Of a DNA stretch of 64,000 bases, positions 8,566 through 15,950 are shown piece after piece (positions within the stretch are counted from its first letter, which is position 1; each line of letters starts with the position of its first letter). The DNA is from Pseudomonadota bacterium (GTDB lineage: Bacteria > Pseudomonadota > Gammaproteobacteria > Burkholderiales > UBA9220), in contig JAJZVC010000005.1 in assembly GCA_021845865.1 (NCBI GenBank), positions 1-64,000 on the forward strand. The letters are read 5' to 3'. A program made the position numbers and the translations under genes. The notes under the pieces are model-generated. The model searched no databases and was not told the origin of the DNA. It saw only the letters and a program-made list of their open reading frames with translations.

Positions 8566-8790
8566 CTATATCCGTTGCCAGCCTGTGGAAATGGCAGAGA
8601 GATAGTCGTACAGGGCCCCCAGGCCAGCATCGGTGAGCTGCTGAAGCTCATCAAGATTGAGTTCACCGCGTTCCAGCAGATAGCGGGTCAGCGTGCTCCC
8701 CCATTGCATGATGGTTGTAGCTGTTTCTGCATCCAAAAAGCGGATTTGCGGGTCATTGCGTTCCAGCCAGGCGTCGATCACGATTTTCAT
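8566..8790 (-). CDS. Unknown 74-residue protein, first gene of the Fur-box operon
   Basis: I do not recognise this family. It is a 74-residue, soluble, mainly helical acidic protein with a DAWLERNDPQIRFLD start and a leucine-rich middle (RYLLERGELNLDELQQL). The ATG at 8790 is chosen because GAGGAG lies six bases upstream; an ATG at 8796 would sit directly on that site. The gene is the first after a strong Fur box (8820-8838) and 4 bp before hemP, so it should be made under iron limitation. It has no cysteine and no membrane segment. Confidence 0.75.
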   Translation of the reverse strand: MKIVIDAWLERNDPQIRFLDAETATTIMQWGSTLTRYLLERGELNLDELQQLTDAGLGALYDYLSAISTGWQRI

Positions 8791-8819
8791 GTCCATCTCC
8801 TCGAACTTGGTAACAGCAT

Positions 8820-8838
8820 TGTAATGAGAATTATTATC
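8820..8838 (-). promoter_or_regulatory. Fur box
   Basis: TGTAATGAGAATTATTATC matches the 19-bp Fur consensus GATAATGATAATCATTATC at 15 of 19 positions. It lies 30 bp upstream of the start of the first gene of the minus-strand hemP-ftr operon and should repress it when iron is sufficient. lemA starts 127 bp away on the other strand and could in principle also be affected. Confidence 0.82.
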
Positions 8839-8964
8839 AATTGCAAGCAGGTTGATGATGGGGGAGTGTTTCGGTGACCGCACGAGCAACAATCCCTGAA
8901 CCCCTATTTGCACCGGGTAATTCCGCTAGCTAAACTGAACCGATAATCAGATGGAGGGTAATCA

Positions 8965-9537
8965 ATGACAGTCGGCGGAGTAGTTTTTTTGGCGGTCCTC
9001 GGCGTGGTGGTGTTCTACGGCATCACCCTCTATAACAATCTGGTGACCTTGAAGCACAATGTGGGCAAGGCATGGTCGAATATCGAGGTGTTGCTCAAGC
9101 AACGCCACGATGAACTTCCCAAGCTGGTGGAGGTTTGCCGCCAATATATGAAGTTCGAGCAGGAAACTCTGGAGAAAGTGATCCAAGCCCGCTCCAGGGT
9201 GGCCACGGCCAGCGAGAGCCACGACATGGCGGCCCTTGGCACGGCGGAAGCAGGGCTACGATCGGTTCTCGGGCAACTTTTCGCCTTGGTGGAGGCCTAT
9301 CCGGACCTGAAGGCCAACGAGAATTTCCAACATCTCCAGGGCCGTATCACCGGCTTGGAGAATGCCATCGCCGACCGCCGCGAACTCTATAACGACAGTG
9401 TCAATCTGAACAACGTCAGAATCGAGCAGTTCCCGGATATTATCGTGGCGCGCATGTTCCACTTCGATTCTTTCGAATTACTGGTTTTTGACAGGGCGGA
9501 AACCGCCGACGTGGACATGAAGCGCCTCTTCAGCTAG
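8965..9537 (+). CDS. lemA: LemA family protein
   Basis: A 190-residue protein with one N-terminal membrane helix (residues 4-22) and a long helical LemA domain, with typical blocks YNNLVTLKHNVGKAWSNIEVLLKQRHDELPKLV and the closing NDSVNLNN..FPDIIVARMF region. The biochemical function of LemA proteins is not settled; they are membrane-anchored helical bundles with the C-terminal part outside the membrane. GGAGGG precedes the ATG. The next gene (GIDE domain) starts 4 bp later, a common pairing that suggests a shared envelope-related role. Confidence 0.92.
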   Translation: MTVGGVVFLAVLGVVVFYGITLYNNLVTLKHNVGKAWSNIEVLLKQRHDELPKLVEVCRQYMKFEQETLEKVIQARSRVATASESHDMAALGTAEAGLRSVLGQLFALVEAYPDLKANENFQHLQGRITGLENAIADRRELYNDSVNLNNVRIEQFPDIIVARMFHFDSFELLVFDRAETADVDMKRLFS

Positions 9538-9541
9538 CTCC

Positions 9542-10435
9542 ATGATCGAGGCCATTCGGGAGCACTACGCCAACCTCCTGACTTCTGCCGCCAACGTGGC
9601 ATTGCTCGTGGTGGGTGCGCAGATCGGCACGCCCCAGGGTTGGATGGCCAGCCTGGGTGTGATGGGGCTATTGAGTTTCGTCGCCTGGGGCGGTAACCTG
9701 CGACGCTCGCGGCTGATCAAGGATACGCCTACCTCGCGGGTAGCCTCTGCTGCCCAAGGTTATGTGGAGCTGGCGGGCCTGGGTAAGGCTTTTTCCGGCC
9801 AGCAACTGGTCAGCAAACTCAGCGGCACGCCGTGCCTATGGTTCAAATACCGGGTGGAACGGCGATCCGATGACCGCTGGGAAAAAGTGGAAGAAGGGCG
9901 CAGCGACGATACTTTCCTTCTGGACGACGGCAGCGGCGAGTGCGTCATCGACCCCGATGGGGCCGAAATCATTTCCAGCCACCGCCGCACCTGGATACAA
10001 GGGGATTATCGGCACACAGAATGGCGCCTGCTGCCTGGGGATTACCTTTATGCCATCGGCGAGTTCGCATCCATCGGCGGGGCGAATACCGACCTCGATC
10101 TGCGCAAGGACGTGGGAGATTTGCTTAGCGAGTGGAAACAGGACAGACATCAGCTCCTGGCCCGCTTCGACAAGGACGGCAACGGCGAGATCGATCACCG
10201 CGAATGGGAAGAGGCTCGTCGCCAAGCTGTTCGGCAGGTGGAGGCGGAACATCGGGAGATTCGTTTGCGGGACAGTATTGCCATGTTGCGCAAGCCGCGG
10301 GATGGGCGCCTGTTCCTGGTTTCCAACCTGTCCGAGGAAGTCTTGACGAAGAAATATTTCCTTTGGGGCTGGTTCCACCTCATCGTCTTTTTTGCCGCCG
10401 CCTTGTTTTTTGCGGATTTCTACGTTAATTCATAG
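9542..10435 (+). CDS. GIDE-domain membrane protein with an EF-hand
   Basis: A 297-residue protein with hydrophobic helices near residues 13-50 and at the C-terminus (about 270-292). Between them is a region resembling the GIDE/BAM domain also found in eukaryotic MULAN-type ligases (FSGQQLVSK, the PCLWFKYRVERR strand, LLDDGSGECVIDPDGAEI). A canonical EF-hand loop occupies residues 210-221: D210, D212, N214, E216, D218 and E221 are in the calcium-ligand positions. It follows lemA by 4 bp and is followed closely by a patatin-like lipoprotein gene. The EF-hand suggests calcium binding; the overall function is unknown. Confidence 0.8.
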   Translation: MIEAIREHYANLLTSAANVALLVVGAQIGTPQGWMASLGVMGLLSFVAWGGNLRRSRLIKDTPTSRVASAAQGYVELAGLGKAFSGQQLVSKLSGTPCLWFKYRVERRSDDRWEKVEEGRSDDTFLLDDGSGECVIDPDGAEIISSHRRTWIQGDYRHTEWRLLPGDYLYAIGEFASIGGANTDLDLRKDVGDLLSEWKQDRHQLLARFDKDGNGEIDHREWEEARRQAVRQVEAEHREIRLRDSIAMLRKPRDGRLFLVSNLSEEVLTKKYFLWGWFHLIVFFAAALFFADFYVNS

Positions 10436-10437
10436 CA

Positions 10438-11313
10438 ATGCGAATAATTTTTCTGGTAATTTCTTCAGTCCTTTTGTTGACAGGGTGTGCAACCCAGCCG
10501 GCTGAAACGCCTTCCCGCGAAGCCCAAACCAAACCGCAAAAGGTGGCATTGGTCCTGGGCGGCGGAGCCGCCAAGGGATTCGCGCATGTGGGAGTGATCA
10601 AGGTGCTGGAGGCCAACGGCATTACCCCTGACATCATCGTCGGCACCAGTGCCGGTAGCGTGGTTGGCGCCCTGTATGCCGCCGGGTATGGTGGATTTTC
10701 CCTGCAGAAGATCGCCATGCAACTCGACGAAAACAGCGTGGGGGACCTGACCCTTCCCAACCGTGGGTTCATCAAGGGTGAACTGCTGCAGGATTTCGTC
10801 AACAAGGCCGTCGGGAATCGTCCGATCGAGCGGCTTGGGAGGCCTTTTGCCGCGGTTGCCACGGACTTGGCCAGCGGAGAAATGGTGGTATTTCGGCGAG
10901 GCAACACCGGCATGGCCGTCAGGGCGTCGAGCAGCGTTCCCGGGGTATTTCTCCCGGTTTCGATCAATGGCCGGGAGTACGTGGACGGCGGCCTGGTGAG
11001 CCCGGTGCCGGTAAAAGTGGCGCGCAGCCTTGGCGCCGACGTGGTAATCGCCGTGGATATTTCCGCCAAGCCTCGTTACGCCAAGACGGACAGCATGGTC
11101 GATATCCTGTTGCAAACCTTTGCCATCATGGGCCAAAGCATTGCGGCACAGGAACTGCCCTCAGCCGACGTGGTAATCCGGCCGAAAATCGGCGGCATCG
11201 GCTCAACGGACTTCGAACAGAAACACCTGGCGATTATGGAAGGGGAAAAGGCGGCGACGGAAGCAATGCCGCTTATTCGTTCCCGGCTGCGTCTGGGGCG
11301 CCAAAGGGATTGA
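10438..11313 (+). CDS. Patatin-like phospholipase lipoprotein (RssA-like)
   Basis: A 291-residue probable acyl hydrolase. The signal peptide has a lipobox (LLTGCA), so it should be a lipoprotein. The patatin fold motifs are complete: oxyanion loop GGGAAKG, nucleophile elbow GTSAG and the catalytic aspartate motif DGG. The gene starts 2 bp after the GIDE gene, suggesting a three-gene lemA operon. Its last 41 bp overlap the end of the convergent NlpC/P60 gene. Substrate is unknown; related proteins act on phospholipids. Confidence 0.88.
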   Translation: MRIIFLVISSVLLLTGCATQPAETPSREAQTKPQKVALVLGGGAAKGFAHVGVIKVLEANGITPDIIVGTSAGSVVGALYAAGYGGFSLQKIAMQLDENSVGDLTLPNRGFIKGELLQDFVNKAVGNRPIERLGRPFAAVATDLASGEMVVFRRGNTGMAVRASSSVPGVFLPVSINGREYVDGGLVSPVPVKVARSLGADVVIAVDISAKPRYAKTDSMVDILLQTFAIMGQSIAAQELPSADVVIRPKIGGIGSTDFEQKHLAIMEGEKAATEAMPLIRSRLRLGRQRD

Positions 11314-11806
11314 CCCGGCGGGCGCCGTCGAAGGTCCTGGCCCAATAGCTTTCGCGCAGGTCTGAAATCTCCACCACGCCGGTTCGAGTACTGCTGGCGT
11401 GGATGAACTGATTATTGCCCAGGTAGATGCCTACATGGCTGATGGTCCGGCGCAGGGTGGTGAAAAACACCAAGTCCCCGGGGCGCAGCTCGTTATGGGA
11501 AATTTTTTCCCCTACCTTGCTAATGGCGAGAGCGTTATGGGGCAGGGACATGCCGCCGACCTGTTTGAACACGTAGCGCACGTAGCCGCTACAGTCGAAA
11601 CCGGTTTCCGGAGACTTGCCGCCGAATTTGTAATTGATCCCCGTCAGGCCAACGGCATAGTTCAGCAGCTTTTGAACGCCATTCGGCTCGGCTTGCTGTT
11701 GAACAGACGCCTCGGAGGAGGGGGGAGCGTCGGCGACGTCCGCGGAATGGGACGCTAGCGGGTAAAGGAAAAGTAGAGCGGCGATTGCCGTCGTTTTTAT
11801 TTTCAT
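11273..11806 (-). CDS. NlpC/P60 family peptidoglycan hydrolase
   Basis: A 177-residue exported cysteine peptidase that should cleave D-glutamyl-mDAP bonds in peptidoglycan stems. The signal peptide is MKIKTTAIAALLFLYPLASHS. The catalytic cysteine is in FDCSGYVRYVF, the histidine in ISHVGIYLG, and a HASS segment follows, all typical of the family (Spr/MepS-like). I chose the ATG at 11806 because the signal peptide starts there; the frame is open upstream. The 3' end overlaps the convergent patatin gene by 41 bp. Confidence 0.9.
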   Translation of the reverse strand: MKIKTTAIAALLFLYPLASHSADVADAPPSSEASVQQQAEPNGVQKLLNYAVGLTGINYKFGGKSPETGFDCSGYVRYVFKQVGGMSLPHNALAISKVGEKISHNELRPGDLVFFTTLRRTISHVGIYLGNNQFIHASSTRTGVVEISDLRESYWARTFDGARRVNPFGAPDAAGNE

Positions 11807-11933
11807 GGGTGCCAAGTGTAAAAAAATATATTTATCCTTGTAAAGCATTTTCTTAAGGTTTTTTCTTAACAATGTAGTCATCAACCGGTTACCATTGCGT
11901 CCAGACGCCATGACAATTTCCAAGGAGCGCGAG

Positions 11934-12572
11934 ATGGAAGACAAAACCCCCGCATCGTTTCAAGAAGAACTCCGCAACGCATTGAAAGAGGACAGTGATA
12001 TCCGGGCGAAGGTACGGGATCTGACTCTTGATTCTCTCCAAAACCGCCGCTTGGATGTGACGCAGATCAAAGAAGTCGTGCGCATGATTACCGAAGGCGT
12101 AAGCCTGGGCGTGGAGCATCGGGGCCCGGAAATGAAGCATGCCCTGCGCGAGGCGGCGTCAGGGATGGACGATGCGCTGAAAAAGGCCGCGGAGGCCACC
12201 CACTTGGCTTTGCAGCAGCTCACCTCTCAGGCGAAGGATTTTTCCGAACAGGAGCTGAAGCAATCCCTGGAGTCCTTGAAGAGCCTCGAATCCGAATTCC
12301 TGTCCACCATGGGCAAGGCCGCCGAGACGGCTGGCGGCAAGGCCAAGGAAGAGCTGGCCGCGATTGTCAGCCATATGCGCCACACGGGGACGGATACCGG
12401 TGTCCAGGTGCGCTCCACGCTCGAGTCCTTCGCCAACCGGGTGGCGGCCTCCGCCCACGAAGGCCAGGCCTCTGCCAGCCAGGCCGCCCATGAGCTCAGC
12501 CTGAGGCTGACCGCCCTGGCCGGGGGAATTCTTGCGGGAATGCGAGAAGGGCTGCGCGGCAAAAAGGACTAA
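11934..12572 (+). CDS. Helical protein of unknown function upstream of the UbiB-family kinase
   Basis: A 212-residue, almost fully alpha-helical protein rich in Ala, Glu, Lys, Ser and Gln. It has heptad-like patterns through residues 60-200 and a short hydrophobic glycine-containing stretch near the C-terminus (LTALAGGILAGMREG). I do not recognise a characterised family; apolipoprotein- or LEA-like helices are one possible reading. AAGGAG sits six bases before the ATG at 11934. It lies 9 bp upstream of the UbiB/AarF-family gene, so the two are probably co-expressed. Confidence 0.8.
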   Translation: MEDKTPASFQEELRNALKEDSDIRAKVRDLTLDSLQNRRLDVTQIKEVVRMITEGVSLGVEHRGPEMKHALREAASGMDDALKKAAEATHLALQQLTSQAKDFSEQELKQSLESLKSLESEFLSTMGKAAETAGGKAKEELAAIVSHMRHTGTDTGVQVRSTLESFANRVAASAHEGQASASQAAHELSLRLTALAGGILAGMREGLRGKKD

Positions 12573-12581
12573 GCCCCCTCC

Positions 12582-14261
12582 ATGCTCTGGGAAACCATCA
12601 ATGTAGTGCGGGATTTGCCCCGCCTCCATGAGATCACGTCCGTTCTGATCCGTTTTGGCCTGGGCGACTTGGTGCGGGCCGTCGGGATCGGCAATATCCT
12701 CGAACGGGCCGGGCGGATGCTCCATTGGAAAGAGACGGGAGAAACCGCCCACGAGGAAACGCCGGTCCGGGTTCGCCGTGCCTTGGAGGAACTGGGGCCC
12801 ACGTTCGTCAAGCTGGGGCAGGTGCTGGCCACACGGGTGGACGTTTTCCCCCCCAATTGGATCGCGGAATTCGAAAAACTGCAAAGCGAAGTGCCCCCGG
12901 TTCCCTTCGAATCCCTGTTGCCGGAACTGGAAGAGGCGCTGGGCGGCTCGCCTTTCGAGATTTTCGTCGATCTTTGGCCCGAGGCCGTGGCGGCTGCATC
13001 CATCGCCCAGGTGCACTACGCCAAGCTGCCCAGCGGCGAGCCGGTGGTGCTCAAGATTCGCCGTCCCGGAATTCGGGCCAAAATCGAAGCCGATTTGCGC
13101 ATCCTGTACCACATCGCCACCCTGGTGGAACTGGAAATTCCCGACAGCCGCCGTTATCGGCCGCGCCAGATTGTTGAGCAGTTCGCCAAATCCCTTAAAC
13201 GGGAACTGGACCTGGCCATGGAGGCGCGCAACCTGGAGCGCTTCGCCACCCATTTCGCTGGTGATGAAAACATCGTGATTCCCAAGGTCTATTGGGAATG
13301 GACCAGCGAAGTGATGAACGTCCAGGAACGCATTGACGGCATCCACGGCAACAGCCTGGCGGAAATCGAGGTGGCCGGCCTGGATCGTAAGGTTCTTGCA
13401 TCGCGCGGCGCGGATGCCGTTCTCAAGATGATACTGGTCCACGGCTTTTTCCATGCCGATCCCCACCCGGGCAACGTGTTCTACTTGCCGGGAAACCGTC
13501 TGGCGATGCTGGATTTCGGCATGGTCGGGCGCCTGCCGGAAATTCGCCGCGACCAGATCGTGGATTTGCTCGCCGCTCTTTCGCGCAAGGATGACGATGC
13601 CTTGCTCGACGTCCTTCTCGAATGGGTAGGCGACGCCACCGTCGACGAGGTTAAGCTGGCCAGCGACGTCAACGAGCTGGTGTCCAATTACGAGGACATG
13701 CAGCTCAAGGATATGCGCTTCGGCGTCTTGTTGGGGGAACTGACGGCCATCATCCGGGAGCACTCCCTGGTGCTGCCCTCGGACCTCACCTTGCTGTTCA
13801 AGGCTCTCGTGACCCTGGAAGGGCTGGGGCGCCAACTGGATCCGGAATTCCACATGGTGGACCACCTTGGCCCCTTCGTACGGCAGGTGATTACGGACCG
13901 CTATTCGCCCCATGCTCTGCAGAAGCGCGCCAAGCGCCACCTGAAGGACCTTTTTTCCCTCGCCACGGGGTTGCCCCGTGACGTGGCGCGTTTACTCAAG
14001 GAAGCGCGGCGGGGCCGATTCAAGATCGATCTCGATCTCAAACGCCTCGACCACTTCGGGCATCAGCTGGACCGGAGCACCAACCGGCTGACCATGGGCA
14101 TTCTGACGGCATCCCTGGTAATCGGCTCATCCATCGTCATGACCGTGAAGGGCGGGCCCACCTTGTTCGGTCTGCCTTTGTTCGGCTTCATCGGTTTCAT
14201 GCTGGCCTTCGTCAACAGCATGTGGATTTTGTTTTCCATCTGGCGCTCGGGCAAGGACTGA
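12582..14261 (+). CDS. ABC1/UbiB (AarF) family atypical kinase
   Basis: A 559-residue protein of the ABC1/UbiB/ADCK group, linked in several organisms to ubiquinone handling. It shows the KxGQ motif (FVKLGQ, residues 76-80), the alanine-rich loop AAASIAQVHYAKL in place of a normal P-loop, the VVLKIRRPGI lysine strand, catalytic HADPHPGNVF and the DFGMVGRLP motif. Two membrane helices lie near the C-terminus (about 505-555). It is not next to ubiE/ubiJ, so it may be a paralogue rather than UbiB proper. I leave the symbol blank for that reason. Confidence 0.87.
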   Translation: MLWETINVVRDLPRLHEITSVLIRFGLGDLVRAVGIGNILERAGRMLHWKETGETAHEETPVRVRRALEELGPTFVKLGQVLATRVDVFPPNWIAEFEKLQSEVPPVPFESLLPELEEALGGSPFEIFVDLWPEAVAAASIAQVHYAKLPSGEPVVLKIRRPGIRAKIEADLRILYHIATLVELEIPDSRRYRPRQIVEQFAKSLKRELDLAMEARNLERFATHFAGDENIVIPKVYWEWTSEVMNVQERIDGIHGNSLAEIEVAGLDRKVLASRGADAVLKMILVHGFFHADPHPGNVFYLPGNRLAMLDFGMVGRLPEIRRDQIVDLLAALSRKDDDALLDVLLEWVGDATVDEVKLASDVNELVSNYEDMQLKDMRFGVLLGELTAIIREHSLVLPSDLTLLFKALVTLEGLGRQLDPEFHMVDHLGPFVRQVITDRYSPHALQKRAKRHLKDLFSLATGLPRDVARLLKEARRGRFKIDLDLKRLDHFGHQLDRSTNRLTMGILTASLVIGSSIVMTVKGGPTLFGLPLFGFIGFMLAFVNSMWILFSIWRSGKD

Positions 14262-14263
14262 AC

Positions 14264-15385
14264 TCACAGATCCCGGTTGGCGATGTCTCGCCGCAATTTC
14301 ACGGCATGGATATGGCGGGCGCGCAAACGCATGTCGGTCATGGCGCCGCCAATGGTCTGGCCGAATACCATGACGATTCCCGCCAGCGGCAGCACCAGCA
14401 TCAAACCGGTAATTCCGGCGATGGCGCCACCGATGAAAATCAGCAGGACTGTGGTTAGCGGGTGCATTTTCAGCTTGCGTCCCACGGTCATCGGCATGTA
14501 GAGGAAATCGTCCAGCATCCGGGCGACGATGAATAGCCCGATGGCCCCGTAGGCCATTCCCGGCTGGGTTGGAAAATCCGTCGCCGCCACCAGCACCACC
14601 AGGATGCACCCCACCACCGAACCGACGAAAGGCACCCAGGCCAGGACTGCCGTGATGATCCCCAGTGCAAGGGGCGAGGTCATGCCGAGCAGCCACAGGC
14701 CGATGCCCAGCGTCAGCGCATCGAGAACGGTAAGCACCATCATGCCATGGAAATAGGCTTTTGCCGTCTGATTGACCTCATGAACCAGATGCAGGGTGCG
14801 CTCGAAAAAGGCATTGGGCACGGCCTGAAGCAGGAAACGCTTGAACTTCTGCCCATCCCGCAGCATGAAAAAAGACAGCAGGGGCGCCAGCAGCAGGGAT
14901 GGCAGCCAGCTCGCGGCGGTCATCAGGAAGGGGAACAAATAGGCCTGGGCGAAATTGTCGGTAAAGCTGGTCAGGCTCGCATGGACCTTGTCGCTGAGGT
15001 GGGCATTGCTAAAGAATGGCATGGTGCTCTCGATGTTGGACAGGGTCCTTTCCAGGAATTCCTGCCCCCCGTCCAGATAATGGTCCACCAATTCTTGCAG
15101 CATGACCCCCTTGGTGGTGAGCCAGGGCGAAAAAAGCACCAGCAATCCTGCCAGAACGAGGGTGAAACTACCCGCCACCCAGGCCGCCGCCTGTTCCTGC
15201 GACACGCCGGCCAGCATCAGCCTTTGCGCCAAGGGGTAGAGCGCGTAGTAAATCACGCAGGCCAGCAGGAAAGGAACCACCAGCCAGAGGATTTTCTGGA
15301 AGGCAAAGAGCAGCAGGCAGGTGGCGGCAAAAATGCTTGCCCACACCAGGGGGCCGGAGGAGGAGGGGCGGGAGACGAACTGCAT
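14264..15385 (-). CDS. AI-2E family transporter (PerM/TqsA-like permease)
   Basis: A 373-residue inner-membrane protein with about seven or eight helices in the AI-2E transporter arrangement: two N-terminal pairs, a central soluble segment (about 95-150) and a C-terminal helix bundle containing the AVLAWVPFVGSVVG signature and FIGGAIAGITGLMLVLPLAG. Members export small molecules or ions; the substrate here is unknown. It starts 3 bp after the upstream cNMP-binding protein gene, so both are probably one transcript. It converges with the UbiB-family gene with only 2 bp between the stops. Confidence 0.88.
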   Translation of the reverse strand: MQFVSRPSSSGPLVWASIFAATCLLLFAFQKILWLVVPFLLACVIYYALYPLAQRLMLAGVSQEQAAAWVAGSFTLVLAGLLVLFSPWLTTKGVMLQELVDHYLDGGQEFLERTLSNIESTMPFFSNAHLSDKVHASLTSFTDNFAQAYLFPFLMTAASWLPSLLLAPLLSFFMLRDGQKFKRFLLQAVPNAFFERTLHLVHEVNQTAKAYFHGMMVLTVLDALTLGIGLWLLGMTSPLALGIITAVLAWVPFVGSVVGCILVVLVAATDFPTQPGMAYGAIGLFIVARMLDDFLYMPMTVGRKLKMHPLTTVLLIFIGGAIAGITGLMLVLPLAGIVMVFGQTIGGAMTDMRLRARHIHAVKLRRDIANRDL

Positions 15386-15388
15386 GCT

Positions 15389-15856
15389 CTACTCGAAGGG
15401 TCTTGCCTGCAGCGCCTCCCGCAGGCGGTTCCCCAGGTGGCGGGCAAGTTGCAGGGAGAGCTTGGAGGCGATGGCCGCATGGGTCTCCAGCAGGCCGATG
15501 AAATCCTCCCGGAAGAACGCCGCCAGGACGCAGTTTTCCGCTGCCCGAGCCTGGGCGGAACGGGGGGAATTGTCCAACAAGGCCATGTCGCCAAAAAACT
15601 GCCCGGGCCCCAGTTCCGCGATGCGCTGCAGGCCGGAGGACGTCTGCTTGCTGATTAAAACCCGCCCGGAAAGAACGATGTACAGGGCCTGCGCCTCTTC
15701 GCCCTCGTCGAAGACCACCTCGCCGGCCACGTATTCCCGCTCATGCAACAGTCCTTCGACGACAATCAAGCCGGCGTGGCTGAGGGTGGAAAACAGCGGA
15801 ATCTGGGCAAGCTGCTGAAGATGGGGAGTCAGTTTTTTTCTTGGAAAGAGAGACAT
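15389..15856 (-). CDS. Cyclic nucleotide-binding domain protein
   Basis: A 155-residue stand-alone cNMP-binding domain with no DNA-binding helix-turn-helix. It shows the beta-roll pattern (AGEVVFDEGEEAQALYIVLSGRV) and the phosphate-binding cassette FFGDMALLDNSPRSAQARA, including the conserved glutamine/arginine-type phosphate contacts. Because an effector domain is missing, it probably works through a partner; the transporter gene 3 bp downstream is the obvious candidate. The ligand (cAMP, cGMP or none) cannot be read from sequence. Confidence 0.85.
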   Translation of the reverse strand: MSLFPRKKLTPHLQQLAQIPLFSTLSHAGLIVVEGLLHEREYVAGEVVFDEGEEAQALYIVLSGRVLISKQTSSGLQRIAELGPGQFFGDMALLDNSPRSAQARAAENCVLAAFFREDFIGLLETHAAIASKLSLQLARHLGNRLREALQARPFE

Positions 15857-15950
15857 GGCAAGGTTTCTTTAATTTGTTCGTTTATCCCAGGCATGCACGA
15901 CACCACTATGAGGATTGTAAGTAAGCCTGACGGGAAAGCGTATAAATTTT

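Noticed and set aside
11273-11313. 41-bp tail overlap of patatin and NlpC genes as an error
   Set aside because: Both proteins are complete with their motifs well before the overlap; convergent overlaps of this size are ordinary.
12159-13940. Long antisense open frame across the UbiB-family gene
   Set aside because: Same GC-bias effect; the plus-strand product has all kinase motifs.
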